Assembly (NCBI GenBank): GCA_009773995.1
Contig: VSMY01000066.1
Span: forward strand, 1-15,712
DNA from: Oscillibacter sp.
GTDB taxonomy: Bacteria > Bacillota > Clostridia > Oscillospirales > Oscillospiraceae
DNA: 15,712 bases
Direction: 5' to 3'
The position numbers and the translations under genes were made by a program. The notes below the pieces were generated by a model. It was not told where the DNA came from. It searched no databases and saw nothing but the letters and a program-made list of their open reading frames with translations. Shown in pieces: positions 7,592 through 13,096 of this stretch (within the stretch, counting starts at the first letter, position 1; every line of letters starts with the position of its first letter).

Positions 7592-8791
7592 ATGCGCCGA
7601 CTGCTCATCTTTGGATTGCTGCTCCTTCTAACCGCCTGTGCTCCCGCTCCTCCGCCGGTGGAGGAGCCGCCCCCGCCGGAACCGGAAATTCAGGAGCCGG
7701 AGCCGCCTCCCGCCCCGGTACAGGAGCCCTATGAAATTAAGGACCCCACGGAGGAACGGGAGGGCTATGTCCCCTGGACTGGCGTCGTGGAGCACCTGTT
7801 TTTCCACCCGGTCATCGCCTACCCGGAGCTGGCCTTCGACGGAGACAGCCAGGCCAACGGCCTGGACGACTTCATGGTTACCGTGGACGAGTACAACAAG
7901 ATACTCCAAAGCGTTTATGAAAAGGGCTACGTCCTGGTGGATTTGGGCAGCGTCTGGAGCGAGGAGGAAGGGGAGGAGGGCCCCCATATGGTCCGGAATA
8001 CCCTCTACCTCCCCGAGGGGAAAAAGCCCCTGGTCCTCAGCTACGACGACACGAATTACTACCCCTACATGCTGGAAAACGGCTTCGCCCATAAGCTCAT
8101 CATCGGCGAGGACCTGAAAATTGCCTCCTGGGGGAAAGATCCGGAGGGCAACGAGGTGGTCAGCCGGGACCTGGACGCCATTCCCATCCTGGACAAGTTT
8201 GTGGAGGAGCACCCGGATTTCTCCCCCTTCGGGGCCAAGGGCTGCCTGAGCCTGACGGGCTACGAGGGCATCCTGGGCTACCGCACCCAGAAGGACACCC
8301 AAGAGTGGGACGACGTGAAGGAAGCCGCCCGGCAAAGGGAGCGGGAGGCCGTCCAGCCCATCGTCGAGGAGCTCCGCCGCACCGGCTGGACCTTCGGCAG
8401 CCACACCTGGGGCCACATCCGGCTGGGGGATGGAAACATGACCCGCATTCAGGCGGACACCCAGCGCTGGCTGGACGAGGTGGGCAGCCTGGTGGGGGAG
8501 ACTGCGATTCTCTTCTATCCCCACGGCGAACGCCCCGACGGCAACGACTGGACCATGACGGGCCCCGCTTTCCGGTACTTACAGGAACAGGGCTTCCGGA
8601 TCTTCTGCTCCGTGGGCGTGGAGAGCTTCAGCTTTATTAAAAAAGATATCAGCGCCGTCATCTGCGACCGCCTCCACCCGGACGGGACCACCCTGCGCCA
8701 CTCCCGGGACCGGTATCTCCAATTCTACGACGCGAAGGATATCATAGACTTAACCGTCCGCCCCCAGAGAGAGGTCTCCTGGGAGGAATGA
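7592..8791 (+). CDS. Lipoprotein with NodB-like polysaccharide deacetylase domain
   Basis: Secreted, lipid-anchored protein of 399 residues with a NodB-fold carbohydrate esterase domain (CE4 superfamily), presumably acting on cell-wall or exopolysaccharide. The signal peptide ends in the lipobox LTAC with lipidated Cys16. Residues 17-47 are a Pro/Glu-rich spacer through the wall. In the catalytic domain SYDDTNYY (150-157) takes the place of the usual TFDDG, with D152/D153 as candidate metal and base residues; GSHTWGH (269-275) gives the metal histidines H271 and H275; LFYPHGE (307-313) replaces the usual R-x-P-F/Y motif. It may therefore be active with altered specificity or be a binding relative. 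ATG 7592 has AAAGGA about 9 bases upstream; an in-frame start at 7520 lies upstream of the promoter. cdd follows after 16 bases in the same operon. Family membership is good, substrate unknown. Confidence 0.85.
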   Translation: MRRLLIFGLLLLLTACAPAPPPVEEPPPPEPEIQEPEPPPAPVQEPYEIKDPTEEREGYVPWTGVVEHLFFHPVIAYPELAFDGDSQANGLDDFMVTVDEYNKILQSVYEKGYVLVDLGSVWSEEEGEEGPHMVRNTLYLPEGKKPLVLSYDDTNYYPYMLENGFAHKLIIGEDLKIASWGKDPEGNEVVSRDLDAIPILDKFVEEHPDFSPFGAKGCLSLTGYEGILGYRTQKDTQEWDDVKEAARQREREAVQPIVEELRRTGWTFGSHTWGHIRLGDGNMTRIQADTQRWLDEVGSLVGETAILFYPHGERPDGNDWTMTGPAFRYLQEQGFRIFCSVGVESFSFIKKDISAVICDRLHPDGTTLRHSRDRYLQFYDAKDIIDLTVRPQREVSWEE

Positions 8792-8807
8792 GAAAGGAGC
8801 TTTTGCC

Positions 8808-9209
8808 ATGACAAGAGAAGAACTGAAAGCCGCCGCCGTGGCCATGCTGGACCGGGCCTATATCCCCTATTCCCACTTCCCCGTGGGCGCGGCCCTGGAG
8901 TGCTCCGACGGCACGGTCTTCACCGGCTGCAACATCGAGAACGCCGCCTACTCCCCCACCCTCTGCGCCGAACGGGTGGCGGTGGCCAAGGCTGTCAGCG
9001 AGGGGCACAAAGACTTTATCCGCATTGTTGTGGCGGGCCGGTGCGAGGACTTCTGCGTTCCCTGCGCCGTCTGCCGCCAGGTGCTCTACGAGTTCGCCCC
9101 CGATATGGAGGTCATCAGCCTCAACGGCAAAGGAGGGGAGCTGACCCGGACCCTCCGGGAGCTGCTGCCCCACGGCTTCGGCCCGGAGTACCTGCTGAAA
9201 GAGGAATAA
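8808..9209 (+). CDS. cdd: Cytidine deaminase
   Basis: Cytoplasmic pyrimidine salvage enzyme that hydrolyses cytidine and deoxycytidine to uridine and deoxyuridine. At 133 residues it is the normal length of the small tetrameric type, which uses three zinc cysteines. The zinc ligands are C53, C86 and C89 (in TLCAER and PCAVCRQ), and the catalytic proton-shuttle glutamate is E55. The ribose-binding N42-x-E44 in CNIENAAY and the N-terminal A-x-I-P-Y-S-x-F-P-V-G-A motif (18-28) are intact. AAAGGAG lies 9-10 bases before the ATG. The gene is second in an operon after the deacetylase-like lipoprotein and is closed by a strong terminator. The two products have no obvious functional link. Confidence 0.96.
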   Translation: MTREELKAAAVAMLDRAYIPYSHFPVGAALECSDGTVFTGCNIENAAYSPTLCAERVAVAKAVSEGHKDFIRIVVAGRCEDFCVPCAVCRQVLYEFAPDMEVISLNGKGGELTRTLRELLPHGFGPEYLLKEE

Positions 9210-9215
9210 AACGTC

Positions 9216-9249
9216 GCCCCTCCGGGAGGATGTTCCCGGAGGGGCTTTT
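9216..9249. terminator. Bidirectional rho-independent terminator
   Basis: Perfect 12-bp stem (9216-9227 with 9234-9245) and 6-base loop, with TTTT on the + side (9246-9249). On the - strand a T4 run follows three bases after the stem. It serves cdd on one side and the leftward MBL-fold gene on the other. Confidence 0.92.
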
Positions 9250-9254
9250 CCTTG

Positions 9255-9968
9255 TCAAAACGCGAAGGCCTGCCCGGCCCGTTCCACCAGGACCGTGCGG
9301 TCTGTAAAGGCGGGATACTTTTCCAAAAATTTCCTGGTAAAATCGTATTTTCCCCATTGGTGCATCGGCAGGAAGCGCCGGATGTCCGCCGTTTCGAGGA
9401 AATACGCCGGGCCCCAAAAGCCCGCCTCTCCCAGCCGCGGGTCCAGGGGCAGCATAGCCAGGTCGATGTTCCGCCCCCGGAGGGGCTCCGTGTACCGTTT
9501 GAAGTTCACTTCCATGTTTCGGTTCCAGGCCTTGTCCTCCCCCTCCCAGTGCCACCAGTTCAGGTCCCCGGCGTGAAAGACGGTGAGGCCGTCCGCTGTC
9601 ACCAGGAATGCTTCCCCCTCGTCGGTGGAGGGCAGGGCCTCCACTCTGGCCCGGGGCAGCTCCAGCGCTTCCCCACCCCGGAGGCTTTGGCATTTCGCCG
9701 CCGTCGCCGGGGAGAGTCCCCAGCGGGCCGAATTCCGGGAGCCGGGCTTGATGTCGTGGCCCAGGATGAACCGCACCTCCCGGCTCCCGTCGTCCAGGGA
9801 AAAGATTTTAGGGCTGAAGTGGTCCGGGTGAACATGGCTGGCGAAGATGTACAGGGGAACCTCCAGCGGGAGGTCCGGAAGCTCCCCCTTCCACCAGTCG
9901 AACAGCAGCGCAGCGGAGTCCAGCTCCACCAGGAAGCCGCTGTGGCTTAAAAACGTGACCCGCGTCAC
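9255..9968 (-). CDS. MBL-fold metallo-hydrolase (UlaG/COG2220-like)
   Basis: Predicted cytoplasmic metal-dependent hydrolase with the metallo-beta-lactamase fold, 237 residues. The metal motif SHVHPDHF gives H45, H47, D49 and H50; HAGDLN supplies H132/D135, and PMHQWG supplies H203. An N-terminal SHSGFLVE and the overall length fit the COG2220 branch (UlaG-like and related phosphodiesterase or lactonase types). The start is a GTG (9966-9968) that overlaps the TGA of the upstream ybjQ gene in a 4-base GTGA, so translation is probably coupled. It is the last gene of a three-gene overlapping operon and ends at the bidirectional hairpin. The substrate is not predictable. Confidence 0.87.
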   Translation of the reverse strand: MTRVTFLSHSGFLVELDSAALLFDWWKGELPDLPLEVPLYIFASHVHPDHFSPKIFSLDDGSREVRFILGHDIKPGSRNSARWGLSPATAAKCQSLRGGEALELPRARVEALPSTDEGEAFLVTADGLTVFHAGDLNWWHWEGEDKAWNRNMEVNFKRYTEPLRGRNIDLAMLPLDPRLGEAGFWGPAYFLETADIRRFLPMHQWGKYDFTRKFLEKYPAFTDRTVLVERAGQAFAF

Positions 9969-10276
9969 TTCAGCTTCACCGCCGTGCCGTAGGCCACCAC
10001 CTCGGCGGCCCCCTGCATGACGGAGGACGAGCCGTAGCGGACGTTGACCACCGCGTCGGCCCCCAGGGCCTGGGCCTCGTCCACCATGCGTTTTGTGGCG
10101 ATCTGCCGGGCCTCGTTGAGCATCTCGGTGTAGCCCACGATTTCGCCGCCCACCAGGGTCTTCATGCCCGCCATAAAGTCCTTTCCGAAGTTCTTGGACT
10201 GGACCACCGTTCCCTTCACGATTCCCAGGGCCTCGATTTCCTTTCCGGGCACATAGTCAATATTCAGCAGCAGCAT
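9965..10276 (-). CDS. YbjQ/UPF0145 family protein
   Basis: Small soluble protein of 103 residues, the typical length of the YbjQ (DUF74, 'putative heavy-metal-binding') family, whose members form ring-like pentamers. The role in cells is unsettled. Family landmarks seen: GKEIEALGIVKGTVV (11-25), a central R-x-x-A-x-x-R-M helix (57-64), and GADAVVNVRYGSSSVMQGAAEVVAYGTAV split over strands from residue 72 to 100. ATG 10276 is preceded by AAGGAGG eight bases away. The start lies 20 bases inside the upstream small membrane protein gene, and the stop overlaps the next start. This tight coupling suggests that the membrane protein, YbjQ and the hydrolase act together, for example at the membrane. 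Confidence 0.88.
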   Translation of the reverse strand: MLLLNIDYVPGKEIEALGIVKGTVVQSKNFGKDFMAGMKTLVGGEIVGYTEMLNEARQIATKRMVDEAQALGADAVVNVRYGSSSVMQGAAEVVAYGTAVKLK

Positions 10277-10517
10277 CAGATTCTCCTCCTTCAATTTCTT
10301 GAAAACGTTCTTTTAACACCACCAGGGCGGGGATGACCAGCAGTCCGCACACGCCCGCCAGGGCGGCGAAGAGCCGGAAAAGCCACCTGGGCAGGTCCGG
10401 AATAAAACACAGCGCGGCGAACACGGCGGCGCAGGCCGCTTGGAGCAGGGCGAAAAAGAGTACGCCCAATACGGCCTGCCGCCGCTGGCGGCGCTTTCGG
10501 GATTGGATGGCCGTCAT
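10257..10517 (-). CDS. Small two-TM protein with conserved acidic C-terminal tail (copy 1)
   Basis: 86 residues; no named family recognised. The N-terminus is very basic (RKRRQRRQ, 7-14), TM1 is about 15-39, TM2 about 46-68, and the cytosolic tail LKERFQEIEGGESDAAAEY (68-86) ends the protein. The same length, two-TM layout and tail pattern occur in the 86-aa protein at 11497-11757 and at the C-terminus of the MerR-family regulator at 11741-12391. Start ATG 10517 is chosen for GGGAGG seven bases upstream. First gene of the operon with ybjQ (20-base overlap) and the MBL hydrolase. The positive-inside rule puts both ends in the cytoplasm. Function unknown; a membrane sensor or anchor for the YbjQ protein is a guess. 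Confidence 0.75.
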   Translation of the reverse strand: MTAIQSRKRRQRRQAVLGVLFFALLQAACAAVFAALCFIPDLPRWLFRLFAALAGVCGLLVIPALVVLKERFQEIEGGESDAAAEY

Positions 10518-10568
10518 AACGGTTCCTCCCTTCATAGAATGACAAGGGGCAAAGCCCCCGGCTTTTGG

Positions 10569-10607
10569 CTTTCCCGCAAAAATAGGGAAGGGCTTGCGGC
10601 GGGAAAG
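10569..10607. promoter_or_regulatory. 9-bp inverted repeat across the pilZ -35 region
   Basis: CTTTCCCGC (10569-10577) and GCGGGAAAG (10599-10607) are exact inverted copies 21 bases apart. The right arm begins on the last base of the -35 hexamer of the rightward promoter. It lies between divergent genes and could be a repressor site or an RNA hairpin in the leftward leader. Confidence 0.4.
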
Positions 10608-10622
10608 GTTTTATGCTATAAT
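10594..10622 (+). promoter_or_regulatory. Sigma-A promoter of the PilZ gene
   Basis: TTGCGG (10594-10599), 17-bp spacer and a consensus TATAAT (10617-10622) preceded by TGC. Transcription should start near 10629, leaving a leader of about 68 bases. Confidence 0.8.
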
Positions 10623-10696
10623 ACCCGGTAAGCGGCAATCTCATCGGCCGCCCTGACCGGAATGACTATACTAATATTTGATATAGGTGGTACAGT

Positions 10697-11431
10697 ATGG
10701 GTATCTTTTCATTTTTGAACCGGGACCAGGACCTTGAGGAGTACGTTCCGGCGCCGACGGCGCCGGCGGTGGAGGAGGCGCCTCCGGGCCTTCCGGAGAT
10801 GTGCCGGGAAATGCCGGTCGAGGTAGTGGAGAAGTCCGGCCGGGTGCTGAACACCGGCCTGATTACCGAGCACGGGGGAACGAGCCTCTCCATGGGCCGC
10901 CATCCCGGCGGACTGTCCTTTAAGGTCTGCGAACCGGGCAGCACGGTGTATGTTCGGGGCTGCGACAACTCTATGAATCAATTCTACCTCCGGGCCACGG
11001 TGGAGGAGTCCACCCGGATCCTGATGAGGCTGAAGGACCTGGAGCCCGAGGTTCACGAGAACCACCGGGATACCTTCCGCCTGGCGGTGAACGTCCCCAT
11101 TTCCATCTACTATCTCAACGACGAGCGCTTCGAGCGCCCGGAGCAGTGCAAGCTGGTGGACATCAGCACGGGCGGCTGCTGCATCACCTCGGAGTATCTC
11201 CACGGAGAGGGAGAAGTGCTGCGCATCAAGGTCAAGCTGGAGGACTACGTACCCATGGATTTCATCGGCGAGGTCATCCGGGTGGTGGAGTGCGGTCCCA
11301 ATGAGTTCCGGTGCGGAATTCTCTTCGCACAGCTGAAGAAAGAGGAAATCAACTCCCTTACGAAGATTCTCTTCAACATGCAGCTGGGCAACCGGCGGGA
11401 GCACAGCCGCACCGAGAACGGGCACTGGTGA
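10697..11431 (+). CDS. PilZ-domain c-di-GMP receptor protein (YcgR-like)
   Basis: Cytoplasmic effector that should bind cyclic di-GMP; 244 residues. The C-terminal PilZ domain (about 122-230) keeps both ligand motifs: R-x-x-x-R at R124/R128 (RDTFR) and D-x-S-x-x-G at D155/S157/G160 (DISTGG). The N-terminal domain (about 38-118) is a small beta-rich unit of the kind that precedes PilZ in YcgR-like proteins, behind a Pro/Glu-rich linker (17-33). YcgR-like proteins usually act on flagellar motors; no motility gene is visible here, so control of surface polysaccharide or adhesion is equally possible. ATG 10697 has AGGTGG six bases upstream. Monocistronic: its own promoter is in front and a strong terminator behind. 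Confidence 0.9.
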   Translation: MGIFSFLNRDQDLEEYVPAPTAPAVEEAPPGLPEMCREMPVEVVEKSGRVLNTGLITEHGGTSLSMGRHPGGLSFKVCEPGSTVYVRGCDNSMNQFYLRATVEESTRILMRLKDLEPEVHENHRDTFRLAVNVPISIYYLNDERFERPEQCKLVDISTGGCCITSEYLHGEGEVLRIKVKLEDYVPMDFIGEVIRVVECGPNEFRCGILFAQLKKEEINSLTKILFNMQLGNRREHSRTENGHW

Positions 11432-11463
11432 TGCCTCTTCGTCCATTTGCTGTCAGGTTATCT

Positions 11464-11490
11464 GCGGGACGCTTCGGCGTCCCGCTTTTT
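11464..11490 (+). terminator. Rho-independent terminator of the PilZ gene
   Basis: Perfect 9-bp stem (11464-11472 with 11477-11485) closed by a stable TTCG tetraloop, followed by TTTTT (11486-11490). No T-run on the opposite strand, so it would stop the convergent unit only weakly. Confidence 0.94.
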
Positions 11491-11496
11491 CGCGGC

Positions 11497-11757
11497 TCAG
11501 TATTGGCTGGCCTCTTCTTCCTCGCCGCCGTCGATTTCGTCCAGCCGCTGGAGCAGGGCCCGGACGACTCCGATGATGACCGCGCCGCCCAGAAGCAGAT
11601 AGGCCGCCAGAAAGGCCAGCGGAAAGAGGGACGGTCCGCCCTCTCCGAAGAGGCCGCCTATGATAGCCAGGACCGCGAGGACCAGCGGCCCGACATACAG
11701 TACCACCGCCACGGTGACGGCAATGGGGGCGATCTTCTTTTTAGTAGTTTTTCGCAT
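11497..11757 (-). CDS. Small two-TM protein with conserved acidic C-terminal tail (copy 2, MerR partner)
   Basis: 86 residues, no named family recognised. Basic N-terminus (KTTKKK, 3-8), TM1 about 10-36, TM2 about 46-69, then the tail LLQRLDEIDGGEEEEASQY (68-86). It resembles the C-terminal membrane module of the MerR-family protein encoded just upstream: APIAVTV (10-16) against APVVITV at the start of TM1, and an aligned tail. It therefore looks like a free-standing paralogue of that module. Start ATG 11757 has AGGAGA 7-8 bases upstream and lies 17 bases inside the merR gene, so the two are co-transcribed and probably translationally coupled. It could form hetero-oligomers with the regulator in the membrane and modulate its activity; this is inference. 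Confidence 0.75.
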   Translation of the reverse strand: MRKTTKKKIAPIAVTVAVVLYVGPLVLAVLAIIGGLFGEGGPSLFPLAFLAAYLLLGGAVIIGVVRALLQRLDEIDGGEEEEASQY

Positions 11758-12391
11758 CGTCGATCTCTCCTCTCCCAATTTCCCGAATCCGCTGGACCAG
11801 AGCCAGCACCACGCCGCCGCTGATAACCAGGGGAACCAGGGCGATGATTGCCAGCATGAAGGCCGGGGGCGATTCCGCGGCGCTCAGGGTGGTGAGCCAG
11901 AAAATCAGCCCCGCAAACCCTCCCATCAAAAGCAGCATCAGTACGGTGATGACCACCGGGGCCACATAGCGGACGCGGACGTCCTGCCGCTGCTTGTTTT
12001 GGAAGGTGGCCCCGCCCTGCTCCATGGCTTCCATCTCCTTTAATACGCTCCCCGCGTCCAAGTCCGCCAGCCGTTCCTGCCGGTCCGTCAGCCCGGCGCA
12101 GAGGCGGATCGCCTGCTCCAGGTTGTCCCGGTCCCGTTCCAGGGAGACCAGATGGCGGCGCATGCCGTCCCCCACGGTGTGGGCGCCGCTCTGCATCCGC
12201 CGGATTTCCTCCAGGGAGATGCCCAGCTTCCGCAGCAGCTTGATTTGGAGCAGGGTCTGCACCTCCGTCTCGCCATAGTCCCGGTAGCCGTTCTCGCTGT
12301 TCCGCCGGGGGGTCAGCAGACCCTCGGCCTCGTAAAAGCGGATGTTCTTCCGGGTAATACCCACCAGGGCCTCCACCTCGTTGATTTTCAA
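11741..12391 (-). CDS. Membrane-tethered MerR-family transcriptional regulator
   Basis: One-component DNA-binding regulator, 216 residues from the proposed TTG start. Residues 1-69 are a MerR winged helix: KINEVEALVGITRKNIRFYE, the wing around GYRDYGETEV (35-44) and the LLRKLGISLEEIRRM helix. A coiled-coil dimerisation region (about 74-131) follows, then a two-TM module absent from ordinary MerR proteins: TM1 about 142-168, TM2 about 177-199, tail LVQRIREIGRGEIDDAKNY. Start choice: the in-frame ATG at 12418 lies inside the -10 of the apparent promoter, whereas TTG 12391 has GAGGTGA five bases upstream and gives the usual MerR N-terminus (M/L-K-I-N-E-V). If the ATG were used the protein would be 225 residues. 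The gene overlaps the small membrane-protein gene downstream by 17 bases. Likely autoregulated; effector unknown, plausibly membrane state or a membrane-active compound. Confidence 0.85.
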   Translation of the reverse strand: MKINEVEALVGITRKNIRFYEAEGLLTPRRNSENGYRDYGETEVQTLLQIKLLRKLGISLEEIRRMQSGAHTVGDGMRRHLVSLERDRDNLEQAIRLCAGLTDRQERLADLDAGSVLKEMEAMEQGGATFQNKQRQDVRVRYVAPVVITVLMLLLMGGFAGLIFWLTTLSAAESPPAFMLAIIALVPLVISGGVVLALVQRIREIGRGEIDDAKNY

Positions 12392-12416
12392 GCCTCTCAC
12401 CTCGGTTTCCGCCTTC

Positions 12417-12447
12417 ATGATACACCTTCCAGCAGGGGGAAGGTCAA
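12417..12447 (-). promoter_or_regulatory. MerR-type promoter/operator for the merR operon
   Basis: On the - strand: -35 TTGACC (12447-12442), 19-bp spacer, -10 TATCAT (12422-12417). Between them lies the perfect dyad ACCTTCC-N7-GGAAGGT (arms 12438-12444 and 12424-12430). An over-long 19-bp spacer with a dyad between the hexamers is the defining geometry of promoters activated by MerR-family proteins through DNA distortion. Transcription should start near 12410, about 19 bases before the proposed TTG start. Confidence 0.85.
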
Positions 12448-12480
12448 GAGGGATTTTGCAAATTCCCGAAAAAAGCTCAT

Positions 12481-12507
12481 AAAACGCCGGAGGCCAAGCC
12501 TCCGGCG
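12481..12507 (-). terminator. Rho-independent terminator of the 126-aa protein gene
   Basis: Perfect 10-bp stem (12485-12494 with 12498-12507) and 3-base loop, followed on the - strand by TTTTAT. It lies just after the stop at 12515 and insulates the merR promoter from upstream transcription. Confidence 0.88.
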
Positions 12508-12514
12508 CGTCCGG

Positions 12515-12895
12515 TCATATGGCGTTCTGAGGCCGCTCCTCCCGTTCCACGGAGAGCTCCGGCCGGGCGGCGGCGATGGTATCCAGCACCTCGTTGGCAC
12601 CCGCCAGCTTCTCAAAGGTGAAGTCCTGGTAGAACTCCCCGCCGTCGTAATACAGCCGCAGCCGGGTCACCGGCAGGGCCTTGCCGCAGCAGCCCGTCAG
12701 GGGCAGGCTGGTGTTCCGGGTCAGGGCCTTGGTCAGGGAGGCGAAGGAGAGGTACTGTGTTCCGGGGAAGGCGGGGAAGTAGACGGCCTTCTTGCTGAAA
12801 CGGTACTGCTCCGCCCGGCGGGCGGTCTTGTAATCTTCGGCGGGGTCCTCCAGGGGGCAGGATTTGGCAAGGGGCTTCGGTGTAAAGATCGCCAT
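12515..12895 (-). CDS. Conserved-looking protein of unknown function (126 aa)
   Basis: Soluble protein with no signal peptide or membrane segment. I cannot name the family, though the pattern is familiar from hypothetical proteins of Oscillospiraceae. Visible elements: KKAVYFPAFPGTQYLSF (35-51), a cysteine pair in LTGCCGK (66-72), and LYYDGGEFYQDFTFEK (81-96), which together look like a compact PH-like beta barrel followed by a C-terminal helix. The CCG might bind metal or be redox active, but this is speculative. Start ATG 12895 has GGGAGG eight bases upstream. A possible -10 TATACT (12933-12928, - strand) precedes it. Single gene, divergent from serA, with its own terminator. Confidence 0.7.
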   Translation of the reverse strand: MAIFTPKPLAKSCPLEDPAEDYKTARRAEQYRFSKKAVYFPAFPGTQYLSFASLTKALTRNTSLPLTGCCGKALPVTRLRLYYDGGEFYQDFTFEKLAGANEVLDTIAAARPELSVEREERPQNAI

Positions 12896-12999
12896 GGCGG
12901 AAACCTCCCAAATGTTATATCGTTTTCAGTATAAACGCCTTTCTCGAAAAGCTCCATGGCAAAAGCAACAAAAGCCGGGAAATCCGGTGGAAATGCCAC

Positions 13000-13028
13000 T
13001 TGCCCCCGGAGGAAAAGAGGGCTATACT
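13000..13028 (+). promoter_or_regulatory. Sigma-A promoter of serA
   Basis: TTGCCC (13000-13005), 17-bp spacer, TATACT (13023-13028). Transcription should start near 13035, within the hairpin-forming leader. Confidence 0.65.
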
Positions 13029-13033
13029 AATAC

Positions 13034-13061
13034 GGGAAACCCGCCCGGCGGGAATATTCCC
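13034..13061 (+). promoter_or_regulatory. Nested hairpin at the 5' end of the serA leader
   Basis: Outer arms GGGAA (13034-13038) and TTCCC (13057-13061) enclose CCCGC (13040-13044) and GCGGG (13048-13052). It begins at the predicted transcription start, so a role in mRNA 5' stability is the simplest idea. It matches no riboswitch I know. Confidence 0.35.
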
Positions 13062-13096
13062 TGAAACCATCATCTCTTCATTATTGGAGGTTTCCC

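Noticed and set aside
7628..8524. 298-codon open frame on the - strand
   Set aside because: Antisense of the lipoprotein gene, with low-complexity Arg/Gly/Leu-rich translation and no start signals.
10546..10558. GGGGC-AAA-GCCCC hairpin in the leader of the 2TM-ybjQ-MBL operon
   Set aside because: Short, 3-base loop and no proper T-run in the direction of any upstream gene. Too weak to call a terminator or attenuator.
10709..11446. 245-codon open frame on the - strand
   Set aside because: Mirror of the PilZ gene, whose promoter, ribosome binding site, motifs and terminator all point to the + strand.
12152..12934. 260-codon open frame on the + strand across merR and the 126-aa gene
   Set aside because: Runs through two - strand genes, a terminator and a MerR-type promoter. 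The translation is Gly/Gln-rich and resembles nothing.
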